A stretch of 64,000 nt of DNA from Tenacibaculum discolor (lineage in GTDB: Bacteria; Bacteroidota; Bacteroidia; Flavobacteriales; Flavobacteriaceae): the NCBI RefSeq assembly GCF_003664185.1, contig NZ_RCCS01000010.1:211634-275633 (forward strand), read 5' to 3'. Below the pieces are notes generated by a model. That model searched no databases and was not told the DNA's origin. It was given only the letters and a program-made list of their open reading frames with translations. Each line of letters opens with the position of its first letter. The first letter of the stretch is position 1. Shown one piece after another: positions 1-8,620 of the stretch. A program made the translations under genes and the position numbers.

Positions 1-58
1 TTGGTAGAGCATCTCCCTTTTAAGGAGAGGGTCCTGGGTTCGAGCCCCAGCCCGGTCA
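1..58 (+). tRNA. tRNA-Lys(TTT), 5' end outside window
   Basis: The anticodon arm TCTCC-CTTTTAA-GGAGA shows anticodon TTT. The T arm and the 3' acceptor strand CCCGGTC with discriminator A at 58 are intact. The 5' acceptor strand and most of the D arm lie before base 1, so the gene is partial only because of the window edge. Confidence 0.95.
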
Positions 59-64
59 CTAGTA

Positions 65-97
65 AAGCTTCTCGATTTTACTGAGAAGCTTTTTTTA
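65..97 (+). terminator. Intrinsic terminator after tRNA-Lys
   Basis: A 9-bp stem AAGCTTCTC/GAGAAGCTT is followed directly by a T run, between the tRNA-Lys and tRNA-Tyr genes. Confidence 0.75.
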
Positions 98-105
98 AAA
101 GCTTT

Positions 106-188
106 GGGGAGATTCCAGAGCGGCCAAATGGGACGGACTGTAACTCCGTTGTCTTACGACTTCGCAGGTTCGAATCCTGCTCTCCCCA
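106..188 (+). tRNA. tRNA-Tyr(GTA)
   Basis: Acceptor strands GGGGAGA and TCTCCCC pair. The anticodon loop CTGTAAC gives GTA, and a long variable arm as expected for a class II bacterial tRNA-Tyr lies before the T arm GCAGG-TTCGAAT-CCTGC. Confidence 0.95.
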
Positions 189-191
189 CGA

Positions 192-221
192 AAACTCAAT
201 CATAACGATTGAGTTTTTTTG
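192..221 (+). terminator. Intrinsic terminator after tRNA-Tyr
   Basis: Stem AACTCAATC/GATTGAGTT with a short loop and T run immediately follows the tRNA. Confidence 0.75.
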
Positions 222-302
222 TTTCTAATATATTTTTGTTTATCTTTTTTTGTTTTTTGTTAAACAAAATATGTATTTTTGTTAAGTCTTAAATGTTTTG
301 AT

Positions 303-2702
303 ATGAGAAAAGTGTTGATAATCTTGGTTTTACTTCAGTCGTTTACTGGAGTGTCTCAAAATGAAGGAGGAATTTCAGGAAAGGTTATTGATTCTAAAAC
401 AAGAGAAGTACTTCCTTTTGTTAATGTTTTGGTATATGGAACAAAAATAGGAGCAGTTTCAAATGAAAAAGGAGAGTTTGTATTGAATAATGTTCCTTTG
501 GGGTATAATAAAATACAGGCTTCGTTTGTCGGCTATAAGACGTTAATTTCTGATGAGTATTTAGTTACTAAAGATAATTCGCCATATATAACCCTAGAGT
601 TGATTGAAGATGCAACACAGTTAAAAGAAGTTCAAATACAAGCACCACTATTTAAAGAGTCTGTAGATAGCCCATTATCACTTCAAAGTTTAGGAATAGC
701 AGAAATAGAAAAGAACCCGGGAGGAAATAGAGATGTCTTAAAGGTTATTCAATCTTTTCCTGGAGTAGCCTCCAATCCTGGATTTAGAAATGATATTATT
801 ATTAGAGGAGGAGCAACTTCTGAAAATAAGTTTTATTTAGATGGAATTGAAGTTCCTGTAATAAATCATTTTCAAACTCAAGGGGCAACTGGTGGACCGG
901 TAGGAATTATGAATGCAGATTTAATTCGTAAGGTAGATTTTTATTCAAGTGCTTTTCCTGCAAATAGAGGTAACTCTTTAAGTTCTGTTATAGAGTTTAC
1001 TCAAAAAAGAGGAAATCCAAATTCACTAAACACAAGAGCAACTATTGGAACTTCAGACGCAGGAATTACCTTAGATGGTCCATTAGGGAAGAATACAACC
1101 TTTATTTTTTCTGCTCGACAATCGTATTTACAGTTTTTATTTAAGTTGATAAAACTTCCTTTTTTACCAACATATAGCGACTTTCAAGTAAATGTTAAAT
1201 CACAATTATCAAAAAACAGTGAATTATCAATAGTTGCTTTGGGGGCTATTGATGATTTTGAAATAAATAAAGAGGTAAATGATGGTGAAACAGACCTAGA
1301 AACCATTAAAAGGAATAAAGTTATACTTAATTCAGTACCAGTAAATAGTCAATGGAATTATACTGTAGGAGCCAGTTACAAGTATTTTGCACCAAACTCC
1401 ACACACTTAGTTGTGCTTAGTCGAAATGAATGGAAAAACAAGGCGGTAAAATATTTTTTAAATGAAGAAATACCAGTGAATTTATTGTTAGATTATTCAT
1501 CAAAAGAAATAGAGAATAAGTTACGATATGAAAACAGTTTTGAAAGTGGCAATAAGATTGATTTTAATCTAGGTTTTAATTTAGAAACAGCAAGATATAC
1601 GAATAGTAATTATCAGAAAAATGCTAATTCAGATGGAGTAACCATCTACGATTTTAATTCAGCGATTGATTTTGTTAAATATGGAGTTTTCGGACAAGTA
1701 TCAAAAAGATATTTAGATGAAAAATTAGGAGTTTCTTTTGGCTTTAGAATGGATGGGATAGATTATAATTCAGAAATGAAAAATCCGTTCAATCAATTTT
1801 CACCACGATTGTCGTTGAGCTATGATTTGTCTGAAAAATGGATGGTGAGTTCTTCAGTAGGTCGTTACTATCAATTACCGTCTTATACAGTATTAGGATA
1901 TAAAAACGATATAGGCGAATTTGAGAACAAAAATGGATTGAAGTATATACAATCAGATCATTTTGTAAGTGGATTAAGTTATAAGCCTAATACAAGTTCA
2001 AAAGTTACTTTTGAAGGGTTTTATAAAGGATATAAAGACTATCCATTCTCGTTAAGAAATCAGATAAGTTTAGCAAACCTAGGCGCTGACTTTGGCATTA
2101 TAGGAAATGAAGCAGTGAGTTCAACATCTGAAGGGCGAGCGTATGGATTCGAGTTATTAGCACAGAAAAAATCATATAGCGGACTGTATGGAATAGCGTC
2201 GTATACCTTTGTAAGAAGTGAGTTTAAAGATGCACAAGGTGGATATATTCCTTCAACATGGGATAATAAACACTTGTTAACAATTACAGCAGGAAAAAAA
2301 CTAAACAGAAATTGGGAAATAGGAACTAAGTTTCGATTAGTTGGTGGTAAACCTTATACACCATATGATTTAGGTGCTTCTTCTTTAAAAGATAATTACG
2401 ATGTGCAAAACGGCGGAATTTTAGATTATACCAAACTTAATACAGAAAGATTAGATACGTATACACAACTAGATATACGTGTAGATAAAACATGGTTCTT
2501 AAAAAAAGCAGCCATAAACCTATATTTAGATGTTCAAAATATATATGCTAGTAGCTCTAAACAGCAACCATTTTTATTACCTATTGAAGATGGAAATGGT
2601 AGAGTAACCGATCCTAATGATAGTTCAAGGTATTTACTAGAGGAAATAGAAAGTACAACAGGAAGAGCTTTACCACGTATTGGCGTTATAGTAGATTTTT
2701 AA
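303..2702 (+). CDS. TonB-dependent receptor with carboxypeptidase-like N-terminal domain
   Basis: An outer-membrane, TonB-driven import receptor whose substrate cannot be told from sequence. From the ATG at 303 the protein has 799 residues: signal peptide MRKVLIILVLLQSFTGVSQ, a CarboxypepD_reg-like beta-sandwich (about 22-105, with the ISGKVIDSKT start typical of Bacteroidota receptors), a plug domain (about 125-225, with IIIRGG and FYLDGIEVP) and a beta-barrel to the C-terminus, which ends in Phe (VIVDF). I prefer 303 to the in-frame ATG at 279 because the latter adds eight residues ahead of a normal signal peptide. No SusD partner is adjacent, so it is not a polysaccharide-utilisation pair. 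Confidence 0.9.
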   Translation: MRKVLIILVLLQSFTGVSQNEGGISGKVIDSKTREVLPFVNVLVYGTKIGAVSNEKGEFVLNNVPLGYNKIQASFVGYKTLISDEYLVTKDNSPYITLELIEDATQLKEVQIQAPLFKESVDSPLSLQSLGIAEIEKNPGGNRDVLKVIQSFPGVASNPGFRNDIIIRGGATSENKFYLDGIEVPVINHFQTQGATGGPVGIMNADLIRKVDFYSSAFPANRGNSLSSVIEFTQKRGNPNSLNTRATIGTSDAGITLDGPLGKNTTFIFSARQSYLQFLFKLIKLPFLPTYSDFQVNVKSQLSKNSELSIVALGAIDDFEINKEVNDGETDLETIKRNKVILNSVPVNSQWNYTVGASYKYFAPNSTHLVVLSRNEWKNKAVKYFLNEEIPVNLLLDYSSKEIENKLRYENSFESGNKIDFNLGFNLETARYTNSNYQKNANSDGVTIYDFNSAIDFVKYGVFGQVSKRYLDEKLGVSFGFRMDGIDYNSEMKNPFNQFSPRLSLSYDLSEKWMVSSSVGRYYQLPSYTVLGYKNDIGEFENKNGLKYIQSDHFVSGLSYKPNTSSKVTFEGFYKGYKDYPFSLRNQISLANLGADFGIIGNEAVSSTSEGRAYGFELLAQKKSYSGLYGIASYTFVRSEFKDAQGGYIPSTWDNKHLLTITAGKKLNRNWEIGTKFRLVGGKPYTPYDLGASSLKDNYDVQNGGILDYTKLNTERLDTYTQLDIRVDKTWFLKKAAINLYLDVQNIYASSSKQQPFLLPIEDGNGRVTDPNDSSRYLLEEIESTTGRALPRIGVIVDF

Positions 2703-2772
2703 CACTTTTGAAGTTTAATAATCTTTTAAAAAGAGTAAATTGCTTGCTTAAATTATCATAAGATTTTTAAAC

Positions 2773-3888
2773 ATGAAAAAAATTCTATTAGGAGCGGTAT
2801 TAACTTTTTTAAGTATAACTTCAACTTCAGCACAAAAGTATCAGTTTTCAACAGTAAAAGATATTGAAGATACAGAAGTTAAAAGTCAAGGAAGAACAGG
2901 AACATGTTGGAGTTTTTCTACAACCTCTTTTTTAGAATCAGAAATTATCAGATTAACAGGTAAAAACATTGATTTATCTGAAATGTACACGGTTCGTAAT
3001 ACGTATTCAGATAAAGCAAATAATTATTTATACCGTCAAGGAAAAGCACAATTTAGCGAAGGAGGTTTAGCGCACGATGTAATTAATTCAGTAGAAAAAT
3101 ACGGATTAGTACCTGAGCAAGTTTTTACTGGTTTAGATCTTGGGCAAGACAGACATAATCACGCTGAAATGATTGCGGTGTTAAAATCGATGTTAGATGC
3201 TTACATTAAAAACCCAGCAGGAGAATTAAGTCCAAAATGGAAGCAATCGGTAGAAAGTGTTTTAGATGTGTATTTAGGAAAAAATAAAGAAGAGTTCACT
3301 TTCAAAGGAAAAAAATATACTCCTAAATCGTTTGCAGAATATGTAAAAATAGATCCTTCAAACTATGTAACGATTAGTTCTTTTAAGCATGCAAAAAAAT
3401 ACGATCAGTTCATTTTAAACATTCCTGATAATTTTTCAAATGGAGCATTTTATAATGTTTCTTTAGACGAATTAGTAGCTGTAACAGAAGAAGCTATTAA
3501 AAAAGGATATACAGTAGAGTTAGACTGTGATGTTTCAGAAAAAACATTTTCATCAAAAAGTGGAGTTGCTGTAATTCCTGCGAGTAGTACAGAAAATAAA
3601 AAAGCGTTGACAGAAATTGTAGAAGAAAAAACAATTACACCAAGTTTACGTCAAACAGAATTTGAAAATTTTAACACAACCGATGATCACTTAATGCATA
3701 TTGTAGGTTTGGTAAAAGACCAAAAAGGAAACACCTATTTTAAAGTAAAGAATTCTTGGGGTAAAAATCAAGGAAATCAGGGGTATGTGTATATGTCAGT
3801 TCCTTACTTCAAATTAAAAACAATATCTGTTTTATTACATAAAGATGGAATTTCACCAAAATTGAAAAACAAGCTAGGTATTAAATAA
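2773..3888 (+). CDS. Secreted C1-family (bleomycin hydrolase-like) cysteine peptidase
   Basis: A papain-fold aminopeptidase/peptidase of the C1B type, probably exported. The signal peptide is residues 1-20 (ends TSTSA|Q). The catalytic triad is visible: Cys45 in GTCWSFS (preceded by Gln39 in SQGRTG for the oxyanion hole), His309 in DDHLMHIVG and Asn327 in VKNSWG. At 371 residues it is shorter than cytoplasmic bleomycin hydrolases but matches the periplasmic Bacteroidota homologues. It stands alone between the TonB receptor and a terminator; a role in peptide turnover is inferred from family only. Confidence 0.88.
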   Translation: MKKILLGAVLTFLSITSTSAQKYQFSTVKDIEDTEVKSQGRTGTCWSFSTTSFLESEIIRLTGKNIDLSEMYTVRNTYSDKANNYLYRQGKAQFSEGGLAHDVINSVEKYGLVPEQVFTGLDLGQDRHNHAEMIAVLKSMLDAYIKNPAGELSPKWKQSVESVLDVYLGKNKEEFTFKGKKYTPKSFAEYVKIDPSNYVTISSFKHAKKYDQFILNIPDNFSNGAFYNVSLDELVAVTEEAIKKGYTVELDCDVSEKTFSSKSGVAVIPASSTENKKALTEIVEEKTITPSLRQTEFENFNTTDDHLMHIVGLVKDQKGNTYFKVKNSWGKNQGNQGYVYMSVPYFKLKTISVLLHKDGISPKLKNKLGIK

Positions 3889-3910
3889 GAAAAACTTTTT
3901 AAGAGTATAT

Positions 3911-3948
3911 AAAACGCTTGAAGGTTCAGAATCTTCAAGCGTTTTTTA
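3911..3948 (+). terminator. Intrinsic terminator after the C1 peptidase
   Basis: Stem AAAACGCTTGAAG/CTTCAAGCGTTTT (13 bp) with a 9-nt loop and T run, 22 bases after the stop codon. Confidence 0.85.
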
Positions 3949-4005
3949 TATCTTTTCTAATTTGGGAATTTCGTATCTTTCCAGAGTTAACAAAAATCAA
4001 AATTT

Positions 4006-5454
4006 ATGGAAGAAAATAAACAAGAAGAAGCTGCAGAGCAGTCAAAGCAGGAGATACAGCAGGATGCAAAAGGTTTATGGGAAAAGATAAAGAAGTTTAT
4101 ATTAGAACTTCTTGATTTTAGAGATGATACAGACCAAGAGGCAACAATAGAAGCAATAAAAAGCGATATTTCTTTCAAAGGAGCCACAGCGTGGATTTTA
4201 ATATGTTCTATTTTTGTGGCGTCTATTGGGTTAAATGCAAATTCAACAGCAGTAGTAATTGGAGCCATGTTAATATCTCCTTTAATGGGACCTATTTTAG
4301 GAGTAGGAATGTCAATTGCTATTAACGATATTGATACATTACGCAAATCGTTAACAAACCTAGCTACAATGATTGTGTTAAGTTTATTAACAGCGTTTTT
4401 ATTCTTTTTTATATTTCCACTTCGTGAAGAAACTTCAGAGTTATTAGGTAGAGTAAGACCTGATATTCGAGATGTGTTAATTGCTTTCTTTGGTGGTTTA
4501 GCATTAATTATTGCACGAACTAAAAAAGGAACGATTGCTTCTGTAATTTTTGGTGTAGCAATTGCAACAGCATTAATGCCACCATTGTGTACAGCAGGGT
4601 ATGGTTTAGCAATAGGTAATTTTGACTACTTTCTTGGTGCGATGTATTTATTTACAATCAACACCATTTTTATTGCTTTAGCAACCTTCTTAGTGTTGAA
4701 GTTATTAGGGTTTACAATGATTCGTTATGTAAATTCTGCTAAACGTAAAAGAATAGCACAAATAGCATCTTTTATTGCCTTTTTAGTAATGGTTCCTGCT
4801 GTGTTTACTTTCGTAGGAGTATATAATGAAAGTGTAATTGATGCAAGCTATAAAAGGTTTTTAAAAGCGAAAGTATATGATAACCCTAACTTATGGTTAC
4901 AGCGTGAAAAGCTAGAAGTTAAAGAAAAAACAATAAAATTATTTTTTAACGGTGATGTAAGCGATGCAACGGAATCTTTTTTGAGAAATGAATTAAAAAC
5001 CTTCCCTAAAATAGACTCTTATTCTCTGGTAATAAATGAAAACAAAGCAAAAAGTGTTGATAGGGTAGTAGATGCGTACGATAGGGCAGTAAAAGAGTTA
5101 GATGAAAAAGATAATGTTATAAAAGGTCTTCACATGGAGATTGATGATTTAAAAAGAACAATTTCTAATTTAAATCAAACCATTGAACAAGATGCTTTAT
5201 ACAGGGATAAAAACTCAATTCCTTTTAGTAAAATTAGTACAGAAGCAAAAATTCGATTTAATGATATAAAAGAAATGAGTTTAGCTAAAGTATTATCATC
5301 AAGTGATTTTATAAAAGTTGACACAACTACTGTAGTTTCTGTAAAATGGAATACAAAACTAAAAGACTCTGTCATTGTGAAAAATGAAAATGAATTAAGA
5401 AGCTGGATACAAAAAGAGTTAAAGACAGATAAAATTCAACTAAGAAGAAAATAA
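4006..5454 (+). CDS. DUF389 family membrane protein
   Basis: An inner-membrane protein of unknown biochemical function. A charged, acidic N-terminal stretch (1-55) precedes the DUF389 core, recognisable from NANSTAVVIGAMLISPLMGP (about 75-95) and several hydrophobic helices up to about residue 275. The C-terminal 200 residues form a soluble region with a predicted coiled coil (around 355-395, DRAVKELDEKDNVIKGLHME) not present in the shortest family members. It is monocistronic: a terminator precedes it and another follows. Function is unknown; family assignment is by motif recognition. Confidence 0.85.
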   Translation: MEENKQEEAAEQSKQEIQQDAKGLWEKIKKFILELLDFRDDTDQEATIEAIKSDISFKGATAWILICSIFVASIGLNANSTAVVIGAMLISPLMGPILGVGMSIAINDIDTLRKSLTNLATMIVLSLLTAFLFFFIFPLREETSELLGRVRPDIRDVLIAFFGGLALIIARTKKGTIASVIFGVAIATALMPPLCTAGYGLAIGNFDYFLGAMYLFTINTIFIALATFLVLKLLGFTMIRYVNSAKRKRIAQIASFIAFLVMVPAVFTFVGVYNESVIDASYKRFLKAKVYDNPNLWLQREKLEVKEKTIKLFFNGDVSDATESFLRNELKTFPKIDSYSLVINENKAKSVDRVVDAYDRAVKELDEKDNVIKGLHMEIDDLKRTISNLNQTIEQDALYRDKNSIPFSKISTEAKIRFNDIKEMSLAKVLSSSDFIKVDTTTVVSVKWNTKLKDSVIVKNENELRSWIQKELKTDKIQLRRK

Positions 5455-5475
5455 ATAGTCTTCTGATTATTAAAC

Positions 5476-5508
5476 AAAGCCGAATGAATTATTTATTCGG
5501 CTTTATTT
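5476..5508 (+). terminator. Intrinsic terminator after the DUF389 gene
   Basis: Stem AAAGCCGAAT/ATTCGGCTTT with a 9-nt loop, then ATTTTA. The possible upstream start of the following HxlR gene (5484) lies inside this hairpin, one reason to reject that start. Confidence 0.75.
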
Positions 5509-5519
5509 TAAAAATAATT

Positions 5520-5555
5520 ACTACAATTTTTGTAGTTAACTACAAAAATTGTAGT
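5520..5555. promoter_or_regulatory. 36-bp perfect palindrome, probable HxlR operator
   Basis: Bases 5520-5555 are a perfect inverted repeat centred on GTTAAC, each half reading ACTACAATTTTTGTAGTT. It ends 12 bases before the HxlR start codon. HxlR/YodB regulators bind ACTAnnnTnnTAGT-like dyads, so this is a strong candidate for autoregulation; the ligand or oxidant is unknown. Confidence 0.7.
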
Positions 5556-5567
5556 TTTGAAAGCAAT

Positions 5568-5894
5568 ATGAATATACCCAAACCAGGAAAATCAGTAAGA
5601 GGTTCTAAATCAGGAAAACCTATTATGGCACTTTTTGATTTGTTAGGACGTAATTGGACAATGAGTATCATTTGGTATTTAAATGATGCTCCAAAATCAT
5701 TTAGTGATTTAGAGAAACTCTGTGATGATATTTCTCCTACAACTTTAAATACAAGGCTAAAAGAACTTCAGAAAACCTTTATCATAGAAAGAGTTGTAGA
5801 GGGATATAAGCTAACAGATATAGGAGAAGAACTATTTGTTCTGTTTGAGCCTTTAAGAGAATGGTCGTCAAAATGGTCAGAAAAATTTAACTAA
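5568..5894 (+). CDS. HxlR-family winged-helix transcriptional regulator
   Basis: A MarR-like winged-helix regulator, 108 residues from the ATG at 5568, of the length usual for the family. The signature runs through LLGRNWTMSIIWYLNDAPKSFSDLEK and SPTTLNTRLKELQKTFIIERV, covering the recognition helix and wing. The longer reading frame from 5484 would begin inside the upstream terminator and adds a non-homologous hydrophobic stretch. No cysteine is seen in the N-terminal helix, so YodB-style thiol sensing is not evident. It is co-directional with a YciI-like gene 8 bases downstream, probably one operon controlled by the palindrome at 5520-5555. Confidence 0.9.
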   Translation: MNIPKPGKSVRGSKSGKPIMALFDLLGRNWTMSIIWYLNDAPKSFSDLEKLCDDISPTTLNTRLKELQKTFIIERVVEGYKLTDIGEELFVLFEPLREWSSKWSEKFN

Positions 5895-5902
5895 AAACAG
5901 AT

Positions 5903-6190
5903 ATGTTTATAATCAACTTTAACTTTATTAAACCTATAGAAGAGGTTAATAAATACACAGAATCACATAGAGATTATGTAGCTGAACAATATGAAAAAGG
6001 TAAGTTTATTATTGGTGGACCCAAAGTACCACGTGAAGGAGGAATAGTATTGTCTAATTCATGTACAAAAGAAGAGGTCATTGAAATATTAAGTAAAGAT
6101 CCTTTAATAGTTAAAGGATTAGCTGAATATAGTTTAACTGAATTCTCGCCAATGATGAGTATAGAAAATTTAAATTCTTATGTAAAATAA
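5903..6190 (+). CDS. YciI-like (YCII-related) small protein
   Basis: A 95-residue alpha/beta (ferredoxin-like) protein of the YCII family. The family His appears in ESHRDYV, followed by EKGKFIIGGP and REGGIVLSN as in YciI. Some relatives have dehydrochlorinase-like or redox-related activity, but most are uncharacterised. It is probably co-transcribed with the HxlR regulator and is its likeliest target gene. A terminator follows immediately. Confidence 0.75.
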   Translation: MFIINFNFIKPIEEVNKYTESHRDYVAEQYEKGKFIIGGPKVPREGGIVLSNSCTKEEVIEILSKDPLIVKGLAEYSLTEFSPMMSIENLNSYVK

Positions 6191-6221
6191 AAAACCGAGC
6201 TGTATAGCTCGGTTTTATTTT
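6191..6221 (+). terminator. Intrinsic terminator after the YciI-like gene
   Basis: Stem AAAACCGAGCT/AGCTCGGTTTT (11 bp), GTAT loop and T-rich tail begin at the stop codon. Confidence 0.85.
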
Positions 6222-6313
6222 TTGATTACTTGTTAGAGTATTCATAGTAAATAAGAGAAAACTCTAATTACCTATTATATGACACTATAATATTAAAAGA
6301 GTCACAAATAAAG

Positions 6314-7207
6314 TTAAAGCTTATTGAAATATAAACTTTTTATGATTCCGTCTGAAAGTCCAATTTTAGGAACATATATTTTTCTTGCTCCGCTCCATTT
6401 CATGGCAGATAAGTATATTTTTGTAGCAGGAATAATTACATCAGCTCTATCAGGATTTAAACTTAACTCTGAAATTCGTTCTTGATAACTCATCTTTTTT
6501 AAGAACTGATATTGAGCGTTAAGATAAATATAAGAAATAGGTTTACCAGCATCTCTACCAGACATTTTAAATAGCTTGTTGATGTTTCCACCAGAACCAA
6601 TTAAAGAAATACGTTTGTATTCGCTTGTATTTTCTTCAATCCATTTTTGAACCTTTTTAAAAAGTGCTTTATTTTCAGGTTTGGTGTTGTTAAGTACACG
6701 AACTGTACCTATTTTAAAGGATTTAGAGTTTATAATTTTTCCTTTAGAAAATAAGGTAAACTCTGTACTACCACCACCTACATCTACATATAAGTAGGTA
6801 GATTCAGATTTTATTAATTGATTTAAATCAGTTGATGAGATTATTGCAGCTTCTTTTTTACCATCAATAATATCAATTTTAACTTCAGTATTTTTAAAAA
6901 TAGTAGCAGCAACTTCTTCACCATTTTCTGCTTCTCGCATAGCCGATGTTGCACAGGCCTTGTACCTTTCAACACCATGAATTTTCATGATCAATTTAAA
7001 AGCTTGCATTGCATCAAGCATTCTTTGTGTATTAGCTTCTGAAATTTTTCCAGAAACAAAAGCGTCAGCTCCTAAACGAATAGGCACGCGAACTAAGGAT
7101 GATTTTTTAAACTGTGGTTCTTTGTTTTTTTCTTCAATAACGTTGGCTACTAATAACCTCACTGCATTAGATCCAATATCAATAGCGCCGTACTTTTTTA
7201 TCTTCAA
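6314..7207 (-). CDS. Ppx/GppA family phosphatase (exopolyphosphatase-like)
   Basis: A cytoplasmic ASKHA-fold phosphatase acting on polyphosphate or pppGpp. The three nucleotide/phosphate-binding loops are visible: AIDIGSNAVRLLVA (residues 8-21), YVDVGGGSTEFTLF (about 138-151) and LIGSGGNINKL (about 202-212). At 297 residues it is the short form common in Bacteroidota, without the C-terminal HD domain of Escherichia coli Ppx. It lies 11 bases downstream of a SixA-type phosphatase gene on the same strand. The polyphosphate kinase gene often found beside this pair is not in this window. Confidence 0.88.
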   Translation of the reverse strand: MKIKKYGAIDIGSNAVRLLVANVIEEKNKEPQFKKSSLVRVPIRLGADAFVSGKISEANTQRMLDAMQAFKLIMKIHGVERYKACATSAMREAENGEEVAATIFKNTEVKIDIIDGKKEAAIISSTDLNQLIKSESTYLYVDVGGGSTEFTLFSKGKIINSKSFKIGTVRVLNNTKPENKALFKKVQKWIEENTSEYKRISLIGSGGNINKLFKMSGRDAGKPISYIYLNAQYQFLKKMSYQERISELSLNPDRADVIIPATKIYLSAMKWSGARKIYVPKIGLSDGIIKSLYFNKL

Positions 7208-7218
7208 AATGTATTGAT

Positions 7219-7707
7219 TTATCTATGGTTTTTAGGAAACTCTACTAAAACTGTGTTTCCTTTTTTAATGTCTTTCCAATGTTTAGTATCAAACTCTATT
7301 CCAACAACGCCACAAGTACTTACGTGGGCAATAGGCTTATTTCCAAATTTATTAACAAAACTATTAATACCGTGATCGTGACTAAATACAATAGCACTGT
7401 TAAAGCTATCATCAAGTGCCTTTACAGTTTTTACCAAGTATCCATCACTAAAGCTATACAGCTGGCGTTTTATTTTAAGATTGGATAAAGGATATCCAAA
7501 GTTCTCACAAAAAATAACAGCCGTATGAAGTGCTCTATTGGCACTACTAGAAAGAAATACATCGGGTCTTTGTATTTCTCCCGCTAGGTACTTAGATAAA
7601 AGATGGGCATCGTTAATACCACGCTCTTTTAATGGTCTGTCAATATCTTTAACGCTCTCATATTTCCAAGATGATTTCGCGTGACGAACGATATAAAGTG
7701 TTTTCAT
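7219..7707 (-). CDS. SixA-type histidine phosphatase
   Basis: A small (162 residues) branch-2-like histidine phosphatase domain protein. The RHG-type motif is LYIVRHAKSSW, with the phospho-acceptor His at residue 9; the second catalytic His is in FSHDHGINSFVNKF. Family members dephosphorylate phosphohistidine domains or small phosphoesters; the substrate here is unknown. Its short distance from the Ppx-like gene downstream implies one transcript and perhaps a shared role in phosphate or polyphosphate metabolism (inference). Confidence 0.85.
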   Translation of the reverse strand: MKTLYIVRHAKSSWKYESVKDIDRPLKERGINDAHLLSKYLAGEIQRPDVFLSSSANRALHTAVIFCENFGYPLSNLKIKRQLYSFSDGYLVKTVKALDDSFNSAIVFSHDHGINSFVNKFGNKPIAHVSTCGVVGIEFDTKHWKDIKKGNTVLVEFPKNHR

Positions 7708-7737
7708 TTAATTATAAAATGCTATGTAAATATAAAA

Positions 7738-8385
7738 CTAAGGAGCTAAACGTTCAAGTTTCCAAGAAAAATCTTTTTGTAAAGTATATCTAATACGATC
7801 GTGCATACGGTTAGGTCGTCCTTGCCAAAACTCAATAGAAACAGGTTTAACTAGAAAACCACCCCAATGTTTTGGTCTAGGTATTTCTTGATTTTCAAAC
7901 TTTTTTTCAAAGGAAGTAAGATTGTTATCTAGCTCATTGCGAGAAGTTACTACTTCACTTTGATTAGAAGCCCAAGCTCCTAATTTACTTCCGTCTGGTC
8001 TCGATTCAAAATAACCATCAGATAAATTCTCAGCAAGTTTTTCAGCTTTCCCTTTAATAATAATTTGTTGTTCTAAACCAGACCAGAAAAATGATAAACA
8101 CACATGGTTGTTATTTAAAATAGCCTTTCCTTTTTCTGAATTATAGTTGGTATAAAAAATAAAGCCTTCCCATGTATATTTCTTTAATAAAACAACTCTA
8201 CTTTTTGGAAAACCATCTAATCCAATAGATGCAATTGTCATAGCATTTGCTTCATCTACCATTTCAGATTCATCTGCAGTAAAAAACCAATCCCTAAATA
8301 ATTCAATAGGATTTTCAGGACAGTTATTCTCTAGTAACTCTCTTTTTTCGTAAGATTTTCTATAGTCACTTAAATCGTGTGCCAT
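7738..8385 (-). CDS. pdxH: Pyridoxamine/pyridoxine 5'-phosphate oxidase
   Basis: An FMN-dependent oxidase making pyridoxal 5'-phosphate, the last step of vitamin B6 synthesis and salvage. The 215-residue protein has the family's full length, with the FMN-binding split-barrel segment KSRVVLLKKY (about 61-70) and the C-terminal signature from FWQGRPNRMHDRI to WKLERLAP at the exact C-terminus. It starts the minus-strand block, 30 bases upstream of the SixA gene. Confidence 0.95.
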   Translation of the reverse strand: MAHDLSDYRKSYEKRELLENNCPENPIELFRDWFFTADESEMVDEANAMTIASIGLDGFPKSRVVLLKKYTWEGFIFYTNYNSEKGKAILNNNHVCLSFFWSGLEQQIIIKGKAEKLAENLSDGYFESRPDGSKLGAWASNQSEVVTSRNELDNNLTSFEKKFENQEIPRPKHWGGFLVKPVSIEFWQGRPNRMHDRIRYTLQKDFSWKLERLAP

Positions 8386-8620
8386 TCTTGTTAATTTATA
8401 CTATGTAAAAGTACAACATTATCAAAAGTATTGTAAGTGTTAGGTATTAAAATTTAGCAAGATTTGAATAATCAAAAGCAAGAAAGGTAAAATGAAGATA
8501 GTTAAGTAGTTTTAGTTTTGATGCGTAAAACAATTCATCCGTAAAATTATACAGTTGAGTATTTCTTTTTGTGTTGAAGTTTAAAAAGAAAGCAGTTTTG
8601 TGGTGTCAAAAACAAACAGA

